The position numbers and the translations under genes were made by a program. 64,000 nt of DNA from Brevibacillus dissolubilis. Its GTDB lineage: Bacteria; Bacillota; Bacilli; Brevibacillales; Brevibacillaceae. The stretch lies in contig NZ_VCNA01000001.1 of NCBI RefSeq assembly GCF_006170445.1, positions 62,001 through 126,000 of the forward strand. The letters run 5' to 3'. Each line of letters begins with the position of its first letter. Within the stretch, counting starts at the first letter, position 1. Under the pieces are notes generated by a model, which was not told the origin of the DNA, ran no database searches, and saw nothing but the letters and a program-made list of their open reading frames with translations. Of the stretch, positions 46,501 to 56,500 are shown in pieces.

Positions 46501-49500
46501 GGTTTCCTCGACGGTGTGACACACTTCGATCCTCTTTTCTTCAATATCTCTCCACGCGAAGCAGAGCTGATGGACCCGCAGGAGCGTCTTTTCCTGCAAT
46601 CCGTCTACGAGGCTATCGAGGATGCAGGTTATACCCGCGAGGCATTGGCTGCGTACCGCAGTTCAGGGATGGAAGGCAATGTCGGTGTCTACGTGGGCGT
46701 GATGTATGAGGAGTACCAGCTGTATGGAGCACAGGCGCAGGTGACAGGCCATCCGATCGCGCTGAGCGGCAATCCTTCCGCTATTGCGAACCGTGTGTCG
46801 TATTTCTGCAATTTCCATGGGCCAAGCGTGGCTGTGGATACGATGTGTTCCTCTTCATTGACCGCTCTTCATTTTGCCGCCCAAAGCCTGCAAAAAGGCG
46901 AATGCGAGCTGGCAATCGCAGGGGGCGTCAATCTCTCGCTTCATCCGAATAAGTATCTGATGCTGGCACAAGGCCGTTTTGCATCGAGCAAAGGACGTTG
47001 CGAAAGCTTCGGGGAAGGCGGCGACGGCTATGTACCAGGTGAAGGTGTGGGGGCTGTGCTGCTCAAGCCGCTGTCCAAGGCCGTTGCCGACGGAGACCAG
47101 ATCTACGGAATCATCAAGGGAACAGCCATCAATCACGGTGGAAAAACCAATGGCTACACGGTTCCGAACCCGAATGCGCATGCGAATGTCATCAGCCGAG
47201 CTCTTACAGAAGCAGGGATCAATCCGCGGACGATCAGTTATATCGAAGCACACGGTACCGGGACATCCTTGGGTGACCCAATCGAGATTGCGGGCTTGAA
47301 CAAAACCTTTAAGGAATACACCACAGACAAGCAATTCTGCGCAATCGGCTCAGCCAAGTCCAACATCGGGCATGCTGAGAGTGCAGCAGGGATTGCCGGT
47401 CTGACAAAGGTATTGCTCCAGCTGAAATACCAGCAGTTAGTGCCATCGCTTCACTCCAAAGCCTTGAATCCGAACATTGATTTTACGCAAAGTCCTTTTG
47501 TCGTTCAGCAGGAGCTGACCGAGTGGAGACGTCCGGTGATCGAGGTAGACGGTATTACGCAGGAGTATCCAAGACGCGCGGGTCTCTCATCCTTTGGCGC
47601 GGGTGGCTCTAATGCTCATATCGTGATCGAAGAGTATATACCTGATCACACTATCAACAAAACCAATGCAGTAAGCATCTCCCCAGACCATCCGGCGGTC
47701 ATCGTCCTCTCCGCGAAAAATGAGGAACGTCTCAAGGAACAAGTACAGCAATTGCTCGGCGCCATAGACGAATACCCACTGACCGATGCGGATTTGGCCG
47801 ATATCGCCTACACGCTGCAAGTCGGTCGGGACGCGATGGACGTACGCCTCGCTCTGCTGGCTCATTCCATCCAAGATTTGAAAGAAAAGCTGACAGGCTA
47901 CACCGCTGGTCAGGAGCCTATCTCCGATGTCTACCATGGTCACCTCAAGCAAGGCAAAGAAACGCTGTCTTTGTTTACCGCAGACGAAGAATTGCAGGAA
48001 GCGGTACAAAAATGGGTGCAGCGCCGCAAGTACCCGAAACTGCTGGACCTGTGGGTAAAAGGCCTTCAAGTCGATTGGGACAAGCTGTATGGTGATGTAC
48101 GCCCACGCAAGATCAGCCTGCCGACGTACCCGTTTGCCAAGGAACACTACTGGATTCCGCAAGCGGACGCGAAAGGATTTAGCAGCGGAAATGTACATGT
48201 AAGTACGGAGATGAACCCTTACCTCCATCCACTGCTGCATCAGAACACGTCGGATTTCTTGGAACAGAGATTCAGCTCCACCTTTACCGGCAACGAATTT
48301 TTCCTCGCTGATCATGTCGTAATGGGTCAAAAGGTATTGCCTGGTGTCGCTTATCTGGAGATGACCCGTGCAGCGGTCGAACAGGCAGCGGGAGCATGGT
48401 TACAAGACGGGACGATCACCGTCCTCAAAGACATCGTATGGATGACCCCGATTCGTGTAGCGGATCAAGCGGTTCAAGTCCATATCGGTCTTACCCCGAA
48501 AGGAAACGATGAGATTGGCTTCGAGATATACAGCAAGGATGTGACGACAGGGGAAAAGAACGTTGTCTACAGTCAGGGCAATGCGGTGCTTCAGCCTGTT
48601 GGAGAAATCCCTGGCATCCCGCTTGCTTCGATCCATGCTTCATGTGGCAGACGCACGCTTTCGGCGGCGCAATGCTACCAAGCCTTCCAAGCGGCAGGGA
48701 TTGAGTATGGCCCACGACACCAAGGGCTACAGGTCATTCATGTCGGAGCAGATCAGGTGCTGGCGAAGCTTTCATTACCAGCCGAACTCGCAGCCGGACT
48801 CCAATCCTATGTCCTGCATCCAAGCATCATGGACGCGGCCCTGCAAGCATCGGTCGGCTTGGTCATCGGCTCTGGCGACGTAGGTTCTGATTCTGACAAC
48901 ACCACTTCAGGTGCACCAGCACTGCCTTTTGCTCTGGAAGAGATCGAAATCTACCAACCATGCCAGTCTAGTATGTGGGCATGGGTACGCTACAGCGAAG
49001 GCAGTACGGCAGGGGATCAGGTACAGAAGCTGGATATTGACCTCTGTGATGAGCAAGGAAGCGTCTGCGTACGGATGAGAGGTTTTACCTCCAGAGTGTC
49101 TGGTGGGGATGTGAAAAACATCCCTGTGGAGCCATCATCTGGCTGGCCGGATGGAACACTCTTGCTGACGCCGCTTTGGGATACCGTTTCCCTGCCACAA
49201 GGACAGCCATTCCCGTCCCAGCACGAAAAACTGGTGATCATCGGAGGAGATGAACTCAGTCGCCACGAGGTACGACAATACTATCCTCTTGCCGATGTGA
49301 TAGAGATTCGTCCTAGCAGTACGGTGGACGAGATCACAGCCAAGCTCCAAGCCTATGGCACGATTGACCATATCTGGTGGATTGCCCCGGCCTACTCACA
49401 AGCCTCTGTCGGAGACGATTCTTTGATAGAGGGACAAGAAGCGGGCGTCCTGCAGTTGTTTGGCCTGATCAAAAGTCTGCTCCACCAAGGATACGGCAGC

Positions 49501-50538
49501 AGGGATCTGGGCTGGACGATCATCACCACCCAAGCTCAACCGATCCATCACAACGACCAAGTGAATGCGGTTCATGCAAGCGTCCACGGGCTGATCGGTT
49601 CAATGGCCAAGGAATATACCAACTGGAAGGTGCGTCTTGTCGATCTGGAAGCAGACACCGATTGGCCGCTGCAAGAGATCATTACGTTGCCACCTGATCC
49701 ACAGGGCGATCCGTATGTCTATCGTCTCTATGAATGGTACCGACAAGAGCTGGTCGAGGTGAATTCCAACCCGATCGGGCACACCGCGTATCGGCATGGC
49801 GGCGTCTATGTCGTCATCGGAGGGGCGGGTGGCATCGGAGAAGCCTGGAGTGAGTATATGATTCGCACCTATCAGGCACAGATTATCTGGATTGGCAGAC
49901 GGGCCAAGGATACCGACATCCAAGCCAAGCTGGACAGACTTGCCGCATGGGGACCTGCACCAACCTATCTTTCAGCTGACGCAACGAATGAATCCGAGCT
50001 GAGACGGGCCTATCAACAAATCAAAGCACAGCACCCACAGATCCACGGCGTCATCCAATCGGCCATTGTGCTGTTGGACAGAAGCCTCGCGTATATGGAC
50101 GAAGATCGATTCCGTACAGGCTTATCGGCAAAAGTGGATGTGAGCGTGCGGATGGCACAGGTGTTCCGGGATGAACCACTTGATTTTGTCCTGTTTTTCT
50201 CGTCCCTCAATGCATTCACCAAATCAGCAGGTCAAAGCAACTATGTGGCAGGCTGCACCTTTAAGGATGCATTCGCACACCAGCTCTCCACAGAGTGGTC
50301 GTGCGGGGTGAAGGTGATGAACTGGGGGTACTGGGGTAGTGTAGGTACGGTTGCTTCAAGCGAGTATCAGGATCGGATGGCGGCTGCCGGGATCGGCTCC
50401 ATTGAACCTCCGGAAGCGATGAAAGCTCTAGAGGTGCTTCTCGCCGGGCCGATGGATCAGCTGGCCCTGATGAAAACAACCAAGCCGATGATCCTGCCAG
50501 GAGTTAACCGAGAGAAATCAGTAACCATCTACTCGTAA
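39943..50538 (+). CDS. Trans-AT PKS protein 4: cMT (SAM core)-ACP / KS-DH-KR*-pseudoACP-ACP / KS-DH-KR
   Basis: 3531 residues, translationally coupled to the previous gene. Order: SAM-binding half of a C-methyltransferase (about 1-212; FEIGAGTGGTS near 33-43); ACP Ser296; KS1 about 430-846, Cys590, of the WGNASSVIPARISYYLDLQGP type that also follows the other cMT module; DH His1083/Asp1256; KR with GGAGGLG near 1562 and Tyr1705, but Ala1692 where the catalytic Ser belongs (FSAAAG); pseudo-ACP with Gln1846; ACP Ser1985; KS2 about 2126-2566, Cys2302; DH His2791/Asp2964; KR near 3287-3435 (FSSLNA, SNYVAG). The protein ends after this KR. The methyltransferase, ACP and ER that complete the module start the next protein. 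Inferred output: completion of an alpha-methyl unit, one olefin-type extension, then a methyl-branched extension to be fully reduced downstream. Confidence 0.96.
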   Translation: MIAHYFNEVLADTVVAYLQERLNQDPAARIRIFEIGAGTGGTSTTVFQKLKPYQNHIQEYCYTDISKAFLLHAENEYGPENPFLTYKLVDIGRPIVEQNIGSGEYDIVIAANVLHATKNIRQTLRNAKTVLKSGGLILLNEIVSKSLFTHLTFGLLEGWWLYEDEEIRVPGSPGLSMDNWRKVLELEGFGSVFFPAKESEEWGQQIIVAESDGVVHVTPNVTAPAPALKKPVEAQPIQTSRAQPKESAILPQANVTQQMVEDFVRETIIEKLSESLKVDSHLVDLHDSFSDYGVDSITGIKLVQAINQALKINLETTNLFDYSSVNQLTAYILSQYNEAMTELVAKSVGGTQSAHTDSAIHADNAVKVLHTDHALHAVNPTESAPTVAARTTATFVDNRFTEQQKLDNRATQAKPAHAKSTQQDGNSGTDAVAIIGVSGRFPQSKNVNALWEHLVNGSDLVGEVTRWDLSQYYAEGTKYCNQGGFLDDIDQFDPAFFHISGTEAIYMDPHQRLFLEESWKALEDAGYAGNTSQGARCGVYVGFNDLDYRLIYGENPPPQAFWGNASSVIPARISYYLDLQGPAIAVDTACSSSLVAIHLACQALLAHETEMALAGGVFIQSTPNFYLSANRAGMLSPGGRCFTFDERADGFVPGEGIGVFVLKRLSDAIADGDQIYGVIRGTAINQDGTTNGITAPSAKSQERLETEVYDTFGIHPEQLQMVEAHGTGTQLGDPIEYQALTRAFRAYTDKTEFCAIGSIKTNIGHTASAAGSAGLIKILMSLKHKQIPPSIHYRAGNPNIQFQGSPFYVNTTTKEWTVEPGMPRMAAISAFGFSGTNAHMVIEEAPVVVRNHSQKPGYLIVLSALTTEQLRQQAQQLIAFCEHEPQVDCGNMSYTLLVGRKHMNCRLACVVRSQDELVTYLKKWLEKGKVSQVYVAELLKNDQREQPSLKRYGNECIENSKRASHASEYLEQLSTVADLYIQGYELEYPNLFADEQYSRISLPTYPFARERYWVTQVESANSPLPKAAVNTASASASKALDIIPATVARATTLHPLLHENTSDLSEQRYSSTFTGQEFFLADHVVNGRKVLPGVAYLEMARAAVERATGEWQAGETVIRLKNVVWASPIHVDETPVEVHIGLDPEENGEIHYEIYGDLTEDAIEPTVFSQGSAMVSPLSDAARLELAHLQAQCNQRTLTSAQCYEAFGRMGLAYGAGHQGIERVYVGTDMVLAKLTLPSCIADTYDQYVMHPSLMDSALQAAVGLVAAATADSDGQLTDDWITGKPVLPFALQELEVLRPGTSSMWALIRYSAGSTAEDKVQKLDIDLCDDHGMICARLRGFTSRVLEGGAGHTGQVSQVAGSTVTAMVTATDSVNGTLLLTPVWKEQAVERDATAPTFTQQIVMLCESHEYLYETITSEWNGVRCIRLQSGLGGIEEQFSACAAQALEEIQRILQDKPREDVLIQIIIPNQGVQQLFAGLTGLLKTARLENPKLIGQLIEVEPGEVPEGIIKKLGENSRRPMDIHIRYEKGKRLVARWSEVELAQHEVLHPWKDHGVYLITGGAGGLGQIFAQDIARKVNNATLILTGRSPLGADKQAAIQALESNGTKVEYRIADVSQKQSVDSLLTHITEAYGTLHGIIHAAGVIRDNYLIRKTTAELTEVFAPKVAGVIHLDQASQHLPLDFLILFSAAAGAIGNPGQADYSMANSFMDGYAAYRNTLVSTGRRQGQTVAFNWPLWKDGGMQVDAETEKMLMQSTGMIAMRTGTGIQALYQGLAAGKHQIMAGEGHVTRMKQALHVTGEPRDRNRQHDEVQASLVNLVSRMLQVEAAEIDVDVELTEYGFDQVMMSELVNRLNQMYGVELSIAALFEYQNLRSMAGYLAGMIEETVVRPRYVQTGQDKDQTIQAKVVDVAVTVPSAKAGQANMTYAGTVPSAQTSAAASSSQDTLQEKAIHYLKKLLSSVIQLPEHKIEADAPMEKYGIDSLMVMQLTNQLEQSFGSLSKTLFFEYQNIRELTGYFLESHREKLIQLLGIGVETTPNATVALEIDGKPSSVKGQALHQAQAQGQAQALNITQAQSPSQVQTATRRKSRKHTRSASARYTSASVTTNTQQPQTRDTADTTQPTDIAIIGLSGRYPGAANIHEFWKNLRDGKDCITEIPQDRWDHSLYYDKQKDTPGKTYAKWGGFLDGVTHFDPLFFNISPREAELMDPQERLFLQSVYEAIEDAGYTREALAAYRSSGMEGNVGVYVGVMYEEYQLYGAQAQVTGHPIALSGNPSAIANRVSYFCNFHGPSVAVDTMCSSSLTALHFAAQSLQKGECELAIAGGVNLSLHPNKYLMLAQGRFASSKGRCESFGEGGDGYVPGEGVGAVLLKPLSKAVADGDQIYGIIKGTAINHGGKTNGYTVPNPNAHANVISRALTEAGINPRTISYIEAHGTGTSLGDPIEIAGLNKTFKEYTTDKQFCAIGSAKSNIGHAESAAGIAGLTKVLLQLKYQQLVPSLHSKALNPNIDFTQSPFVVQQELTEWRRPVIEVDGITQEYPRRAGLSSFGAGGSNAHIVIEEYIPDHTINKTNAVSISPDHPAVIVLSAKNEERLKEQVQQLLGAIDEYPLTDADLADIAYTLQVGRDAMDVRLALLAHSIQDLKEKLTGYTAGQEPISDVYHGHLKQGKETLSLFTADEELQEAVQKWVQRRKYPKLLDLWVKGLQVDWDKLYGDVRPRKISLPTYPFAKEHYWIPQADAKGFSSGNVHVSTEMNPYLHPLLHQNTSDFLEQRFSSTFTGNEFFLADHVVMGQKVLPGVAYLEMTRAAVEQAAGAWLQDGTITVLKDIVWMTPIRVADQAVQVHIGLTPKGNDEIGFEIYSKDVTTGEKNVVYSQGNAVLQPVGEIPGIPLASIHASCGRRTLSAAQCYQAFQAAGIEYGPRHQGLQVIHVGADQVLAKLSLPAELAAGLQSYVLHPSIMDAALQASVGLVIGSGDVGSDSDNTTSGAPALPFALEEIEIYQPCQSSMWAWVRYSEGSTAGDQVQKLDIDLCDEQGSVCVRMRGFTSRVSGGDVKNIPVEPSSGWPDGTLLLTPLWDTVSLPQGQPFPSQHEKLVIIGGDELSRHEVRQYYPLADVIEIRPSSTVDEITAKLQAYGTIDHIWWIAPAYSQASVGDDSLIEGQEAGVLQLFGLIKSLLHQGYGSRDLGWTIITTQAQPIHHNDQVNAVHASVHGLIGSMAKEYTNWKVRLVDLEADTDWPLQEIITLPPDPQGDPYVYRLYEWYRQELVEVNSNPIGHTAYRHGGVYVVIGGAGGIGEAWSEYMIRTYQAQIIWIGRRAKDTDIQAKLDRLAAWGPAPTYLSADATNESELRRAYQQIKAQHPQIHGVIQSAIVLLDRSLAYMDEDRFRTGLSAKVDVSVRMAQVFRDEPLDFVLFFSSLNAFTKSAGQSNYVAGCTFKDAFAHQLSTEWSCGVKVMNWGYWGSVGTVASSEYQDRMAAAGIGSIEPPEAMKALEVLLAGPMDQLALMKTTKPMILPGVNREKSVTIYS
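45364..45600 (+). other. Pseudo-ACP with Gln in place of Ser (module f)
   Basis: The carrier-like domain carries YGFDQVMM: Gln1846 (CAG at 45478-45480) replaces the phosphopantetheine Ser. The normal ACP with Ser1985 (45895-45897) comes next. This is the same arrangement and the same substitution as in module b (27026-27283). Confidence 0.85.
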
Positions 50539-50571
50539 CAGATTGATTTTGGCAACGGGAGGAGATGAACC

Positions 50572-53500
50572 ATGCATACGAACGAATTGATTCGACAGAT
50601 CAGTCACCAACAAGAACAAATCAATCAGCTCCTCTGCAAATTGTTATGGGGTCAGTTCCAGTCTATGGGCTGGGCTGATCTCCTGAGCAACAAGGGGCTG
50701 CGTGATTTATACCATAGATGGATGAAAGAAAGCATTGCGTTTTTAACGCGACATCAGTATATCAAGGCTGACGGTACGACCTATGTAGCCAACGCCAGCG
50801 TCGATCTCGATGAGGCATGGAGAGAGTGGGATCAGAAGAAAACCGCATGGCTGTCTGACGGTGCTACGAGAGCACAGGTGATTTTGGTGGAGGCAACACT
50901 TCGTGTGTTGCCTGACATCCTCACGGGAAAGACGCTCGCCACCGATATCATGTTTCCCAACTCTTCCATGGCTTTGGTAGAAGGAATCTATAAACACAAC
51001 CCAGTCGCAGACTACTTCAATGAAGCGCTGGGCAACTCGGTCATCACCTATATCCAACAACGCCTGCAAAAAGACCCCGCTGCCCGCATCCGCATCATCG
51101 AGATCGGGGCAGGGACAGGGGGAACAAGTGCCGGCCTGTTCAAAAAGCTGAAGCCTTTTCAAAACCATATCCAAGAATATTGCTATACCGATCTTTCCAA
51201 AGCCTTTTTACTGCATGCCGAAGCTACATACGGTCCAGACAATCCATACTTGACCTATCAAATCTTCGATGTATCCGCACCACTGTCCAACCAGAACGTG
51301 GAGCCAGGCTCCTACGATATCGTCATCGCAGCCAACGTGTTGCATGCCACCAAAAATATCCGCCAAACCTTGCGCAATGCCAAAGCGGTGCTTAAGGGCA
51401 AGGGTTTGATTCTATTAAATGAGATTACAGCCAATTCTCTGTTTAACCATCTGACCTTTGGACTTTTGGAGGGGTGGTGGCTGTACGAGGATACAGCCCT
51501 ACGAATCCCAGGTTGTCCAGGCTTATCACCTGCCAACTGGAAAAAAGTGCTGGAGATCGAGGGCTTCAAGTCGGTTTCCTTCCCAGCCCAAGTGGCGTCG
51601 GAGTGGGGACAGCAGATTATTATAGCGGAAAGTGACGGGGTCGTTATGCGGAACAACCGGTTTGAAGGATTCGCACAGAAAAAGCCGGGGAGTCTGCCAC
51701 AGGCGCAGAAGACGCAAGCGGTACAGTCTGCCCAACCCGTTCAGGGAGCAGCCAGCCACTCTGCTGCTGTGTCCCATACAACCAAAATCGAGCAGCAAGC
51801 AACGGCCCGCCAGCCAATGTCTCGACCAACCACACAGAAGTCTAACGCTCCATCCACAAAACCGGCACGGAGCAGAAGCTTCGACCTGCCTGATCAGATG
51901 ATCGAGGACTTCGTCCGGACATCCATCCGGGAAAATATCGGAGCCGCTTTGAAAATGGATGAGAGCAGAATTCAAAATGACCAAAGCTTCTCCGAATACG
52001 GTGTCGATTCCATCGTGGCGGTCAACCTGATCAATCTGATCAACCAATCTTTTCAGCTGACTCTGCAAACAACCGTTTTATTTGACTATAACAATGTAGA
52101 TCAGCTGACGAAGCATATCTTCCAGACACATAAAAATGATCTGGTGACGCTACTTAGAAAAGATCAGCCGGAGATTGCAGAAGAAGAAACGTTTGAAGAA
52201 GCATTTGAAGAGCCAACAGCCGAAATACCGACAGCCCCAGTAGTTGAGGAGACCAATTCTGTTCAAACCAACTACGTTCAAACCAACTACGTTCAAACGT
52301 TCGCACCCTTGCCAAAAGCGGAGACTAGCGCACCAATTCTACAAGCGGATCATTTTCCGATCCAGGTTACGCCAGCAGCCACGCCAGCATCTATGTCAAC
52401 AAAAGAACCAGTACAATCCCACCAAACCACCGAGACAGTCCAAGTACCACCACAGAAGGATTCCCACTACTACCGCGTGATCATAGAGCGACCAGGCGTG
52501 ATTGATGACCTCCGTCTGATCCAATCCGCAGCTCCTGCGTTACAGGATGATGAAGTCCGCATCGCCGTCCGTGCGTTTGCCTTGAACTTCGGTGACCTGC
52601 TCAGTGTAAAAGGGCTGTACCCGACGATGCCGCCTTATCCATTTACTCCGGGTTTTGAGGCGAGCGGGGTAGTCATCGAGACAGGGCGTGCTGTCACGAC
52701 TGTCCAAAAGGGAGATGCGGTCGTGTTCTGTGCAGGCGAGTCGATGGGGGCACAAGCTACCTTGATCACCTGCGCTGAAAAATACGTGTATCCCGTCTCC
52801 AAGGAATTATCGTTTGAAGAAGCGTGCTCACTGCCGACGGTTGCTGTCACGATGATCGATGCCTTCCACCGTGCCCAACTGAAAAAGGGCGAGCGCATCC
52901 TGATTCAGACGGCCACAGGCGGTACCGGACTGATCGCGGTACAGATGGCACAAGCGATCGGTGCGGAGATCTACGCGACAGCAGGCTCACAGCACAAGCT
53001 GGATTACCTCCGAGAGCTCGGCGTTCCACATACGATCAACTATCTCGAACATGATTTTGAGGCAGAGATCAAGCGGCTTACCAATGGAAAAGGCGTCGAT
53101 GTCGTCATCAATACCTTGGCGGGTGACGCGATCCAAAAGGGGATGAATTGCTTAGCCCCTGGCGGCAGATACATCGAAATCGCCATGACCGCACTGAAAT
53201 CAGCCAAAACGATCGATCTGTCCGTCCTCAATAACAACCAGACCTTCTACAGTGTCGATCTGCGTAAGCTTGGGTTTGCCAATCTACATAAATTAAGAGA
53301 ATACCAGCAAGAGATGACACAGCTGGTAGATCAGGGTGTCATCCGCCCGACGATCAGCCAGATTTTCACGCTCGATCAGGTTAAGGAAGCCTATCAGTGT
53401 CTCGAAGACCGCGGCAATATCGGCAAGGTTGTCGTCAGCATCCCTGAGGCGTATCAGTACCAAGCGACTGCAACCAATCAAGTGAGCCAAGAAGCCAACC

Positions 53501-56500
53501 TTGCACAGCCAAGCTACGCATCCACACCGTTCGGACAAAAGGAGCCAATCGCTATCATCGGGATGAGCGGACGCTTCGCCAAATCGAAGAACGTACAAGA
53601 GCTGTGGGAGCATCTGGCTCAAGGGGACGATCTGATCGAGGAAGCCTCCAGATGGGATCTGTCGCAATACGAGCCAGAAGGAAAAACCTATTGCAAGCAT
53701 GGCAGCTTCATCGATGATATCGATCAGTTCGACCCGCTCTTTTTCAATATTTCGGGGACGGAAGCTACCTACATGGACCCACAGCAGCGGATTTTCCTCG
53801 AAGAATCTTGGAAATCGCTGGAGAATGCGGGCTACGCAGGAGAGGCCGTCCAAGGAAGCAGATGCGGCGTATATGTCGGATGCAGTGCGCCTGATTACCA
53901 GCATCTGCTTGGCGACACACCTCCTGCCCAATCCTTCTGGGGCAATGCCAACTCCGTCATTCCTGCGCGGATCGCTTACTATCTCGATCTGCAAGGGCCG
54001 GCTATCGCAGTAGATACCGCATGCTCCAGTTCATTGGTGGCGGTTCATCTTGCCTGCCAAGGTCTGTGGAGCAACGAGACACAGATGGCACTCGCGGGCG
54101 GTATCTTCGTTCAATCCACTCCGAATTTTTATCTCGCATCGAACCGGGCGGGCATGCTTTCGCCGACAGGGCGGTGCTATACGTTTGATGATCGGGCAGA
54201 CGGTTTTGTCCCAGGCGAAGGGGTGGGTGTCGTTGTCCTGAAGCGTCTCTCCGATGCGATTGCGGATGGCGATCATATCCATGGTGTGATCCGTGGAACG
54301 GCGGTCAACCAAGACGGCACGACCAACGGCATCACAGCGCCAAGCGCCAAGTCTCAGGAGCGGCTGGAGCTTGAGGTATACGATTCGTTCGGGATTCATC
54401 CCGAGCAGATTCAGATGATCGAAGCCCACGGAACAGGCACGAAGCTGGGCGATCCGATTGAATTCCAGGCGCTGACCAAGGCATTCCGTCATTACACCGA
54501 TCAGAACGAATTCTGTGCAATCGGCTCGATCAAAACCAATATCGGGCATTCGGCAACCGCTGCGGGCGTGGCTGGAATCATCAAAATCCTGCTTTCGCTC
54601 CAGCATCAAAAAATCCCAGCATCGCTGCATTATCAAAACGGCAACCCGAATATTTCGTTCGATGGTAGCCCGTTTTACGTCAATACCACGACCAAGGATT
54701 GGGTTGTGAATCCAGGGACGAAGCGTGCAGCAGCAGTCAGCTCCTTTGGCTTCAGCGGTACGAATTCGCACATCGTCATCGAAGAAGCACCGCATGTACA
54801 GCGCAAGCATACGGTGAAGCCCGCTTACCTCATCACCCTGTCAGCCCGTACCCCTGAACAACTGAGAGAACAGGCTCTGCAGCTCGTCGAGTTCTGCGAG
54901 ACAGGGGAGCAGATCGATTGCGGGAATATGAGCTATACCTTGCTGGTCGGGCGTAAGCATCTGAATTGCCGCCTCGCAACGGTCATCCGCAGTCAGAATG
55001 AGCTAGTTGCCTACCTGCGTAAATGGTTGGATAAGGGGAACGCAACACAGGTGTATGTGGCTGAGCTGAACAAAAATGAACAGCGCGAACAGGCTGCTCT
55101 GAAACGATATGGCAATGAATGCATTCAACATGCGGGCACAACCCAGGATGCAGGTGAGTATTACGAGTACCTAACTACTGTGGCCGATCTGTATGTCCAA
55201 GGCTATGGGTTGGAATATCAACAATTATTTTCCAAAGGACAGTACTCCCGGATGCCGCTTCCGACGTACCCATTTGCCAGAGAGCGTTATTGGGTTCCGA
55301 AGGTGGAAGCACAGCCTGCCGTTGGAGCAGACAGCACCCGTACCCGTGGCAACAACGATACGGACAAGGAATCAGCGAAGACGGCTGTCCTCCATCCGTT
55401 ATTGCATCAAAATACATCGGATTTCGTGGAACAGCGGTATCGCTCGACTTTTACCGGGCAAGAGTTTTTCCTCGCTGATCATGTCGTGAACGGTCACAAC
55501 ATCCTGCCGGGCGTCGCCTATCTGGAGATGGTGCGGGCCGCAGTAACAGAGTCCGTACGTGGTGCGGCTCCGGTCAACATGGTACTTCAAAATATCGTGT
55601 GGGCAAGCCCAGTCCGTGTGGGCGATGCACCTGTTCACGTGCACACCAGTCTTGATCTGCATGAAAATGGCGAGATTCACTACATCGTCTACAGTGAACC
55701 AGAATCAGAAAGTCACGCGAAGCCACTCGTCCACAGCCGTGGCTTAGCCATAATGGTTCAACATGGGGAAGATTCGCTTCACCCGCAAACGCTTGACCTG
55801 TCTGCCCTGCAAGCACAGTGCAGCCGTGGAACGATTGATGCGGAGAAATGCTATGAAGCCTTCCAAAAGATGGGACTCGCGTATGGCCCATCTCATCAGG
55901 GAATAGAGAAGTTGTATCTCGGTCAGCAAGAGGTACTCGCAAAGCTCTCGCTCCCGTCTTGCATAGCCGCTACCGAAGAACAATACGTCCTGCATCCAAG
56001 CCTCATGGATTCCGCCTTGCAAGCGGCGGTCGGTCTGATGCTGGATGTAGACGGCGAGATGGTTGCGGGTAAGCCTGGAGTACCGTTCGCGCTCCAAGAG
56101 GTGGAGATTCTCCGTCCTTGCACATCTGACATGTGGGCATGGGTTCGCTACAGCCAAGAGAGCACAGCGCAAGACCAAGCAGCGATGTTGGATATTGACA
56201 TATGCGACGCGCAGGGCAATCTCTGTGTATGCCTGAGAGGATTTACCACGAGAGGATTCGGTGGCGAGACAAGCCATACGGATTCTCAAGACGGCATGCT
56301 GTTGATGGAAGCGGATTGGAAGGAGCAAGCGATTGATCGTGCAGCTGTCACACCTGCCTATGCGCAACAGATCGTCATGACCGCTGGATGTGACGAAATG
56401 CTATGCCGCACGTTGACCAGCCAACTTCCAGATGCGAAATTCATCCGTCTGCATACGGATTCGAGCGTACACAGCAACCAAGCATCGTTTGGTGAAAGTA

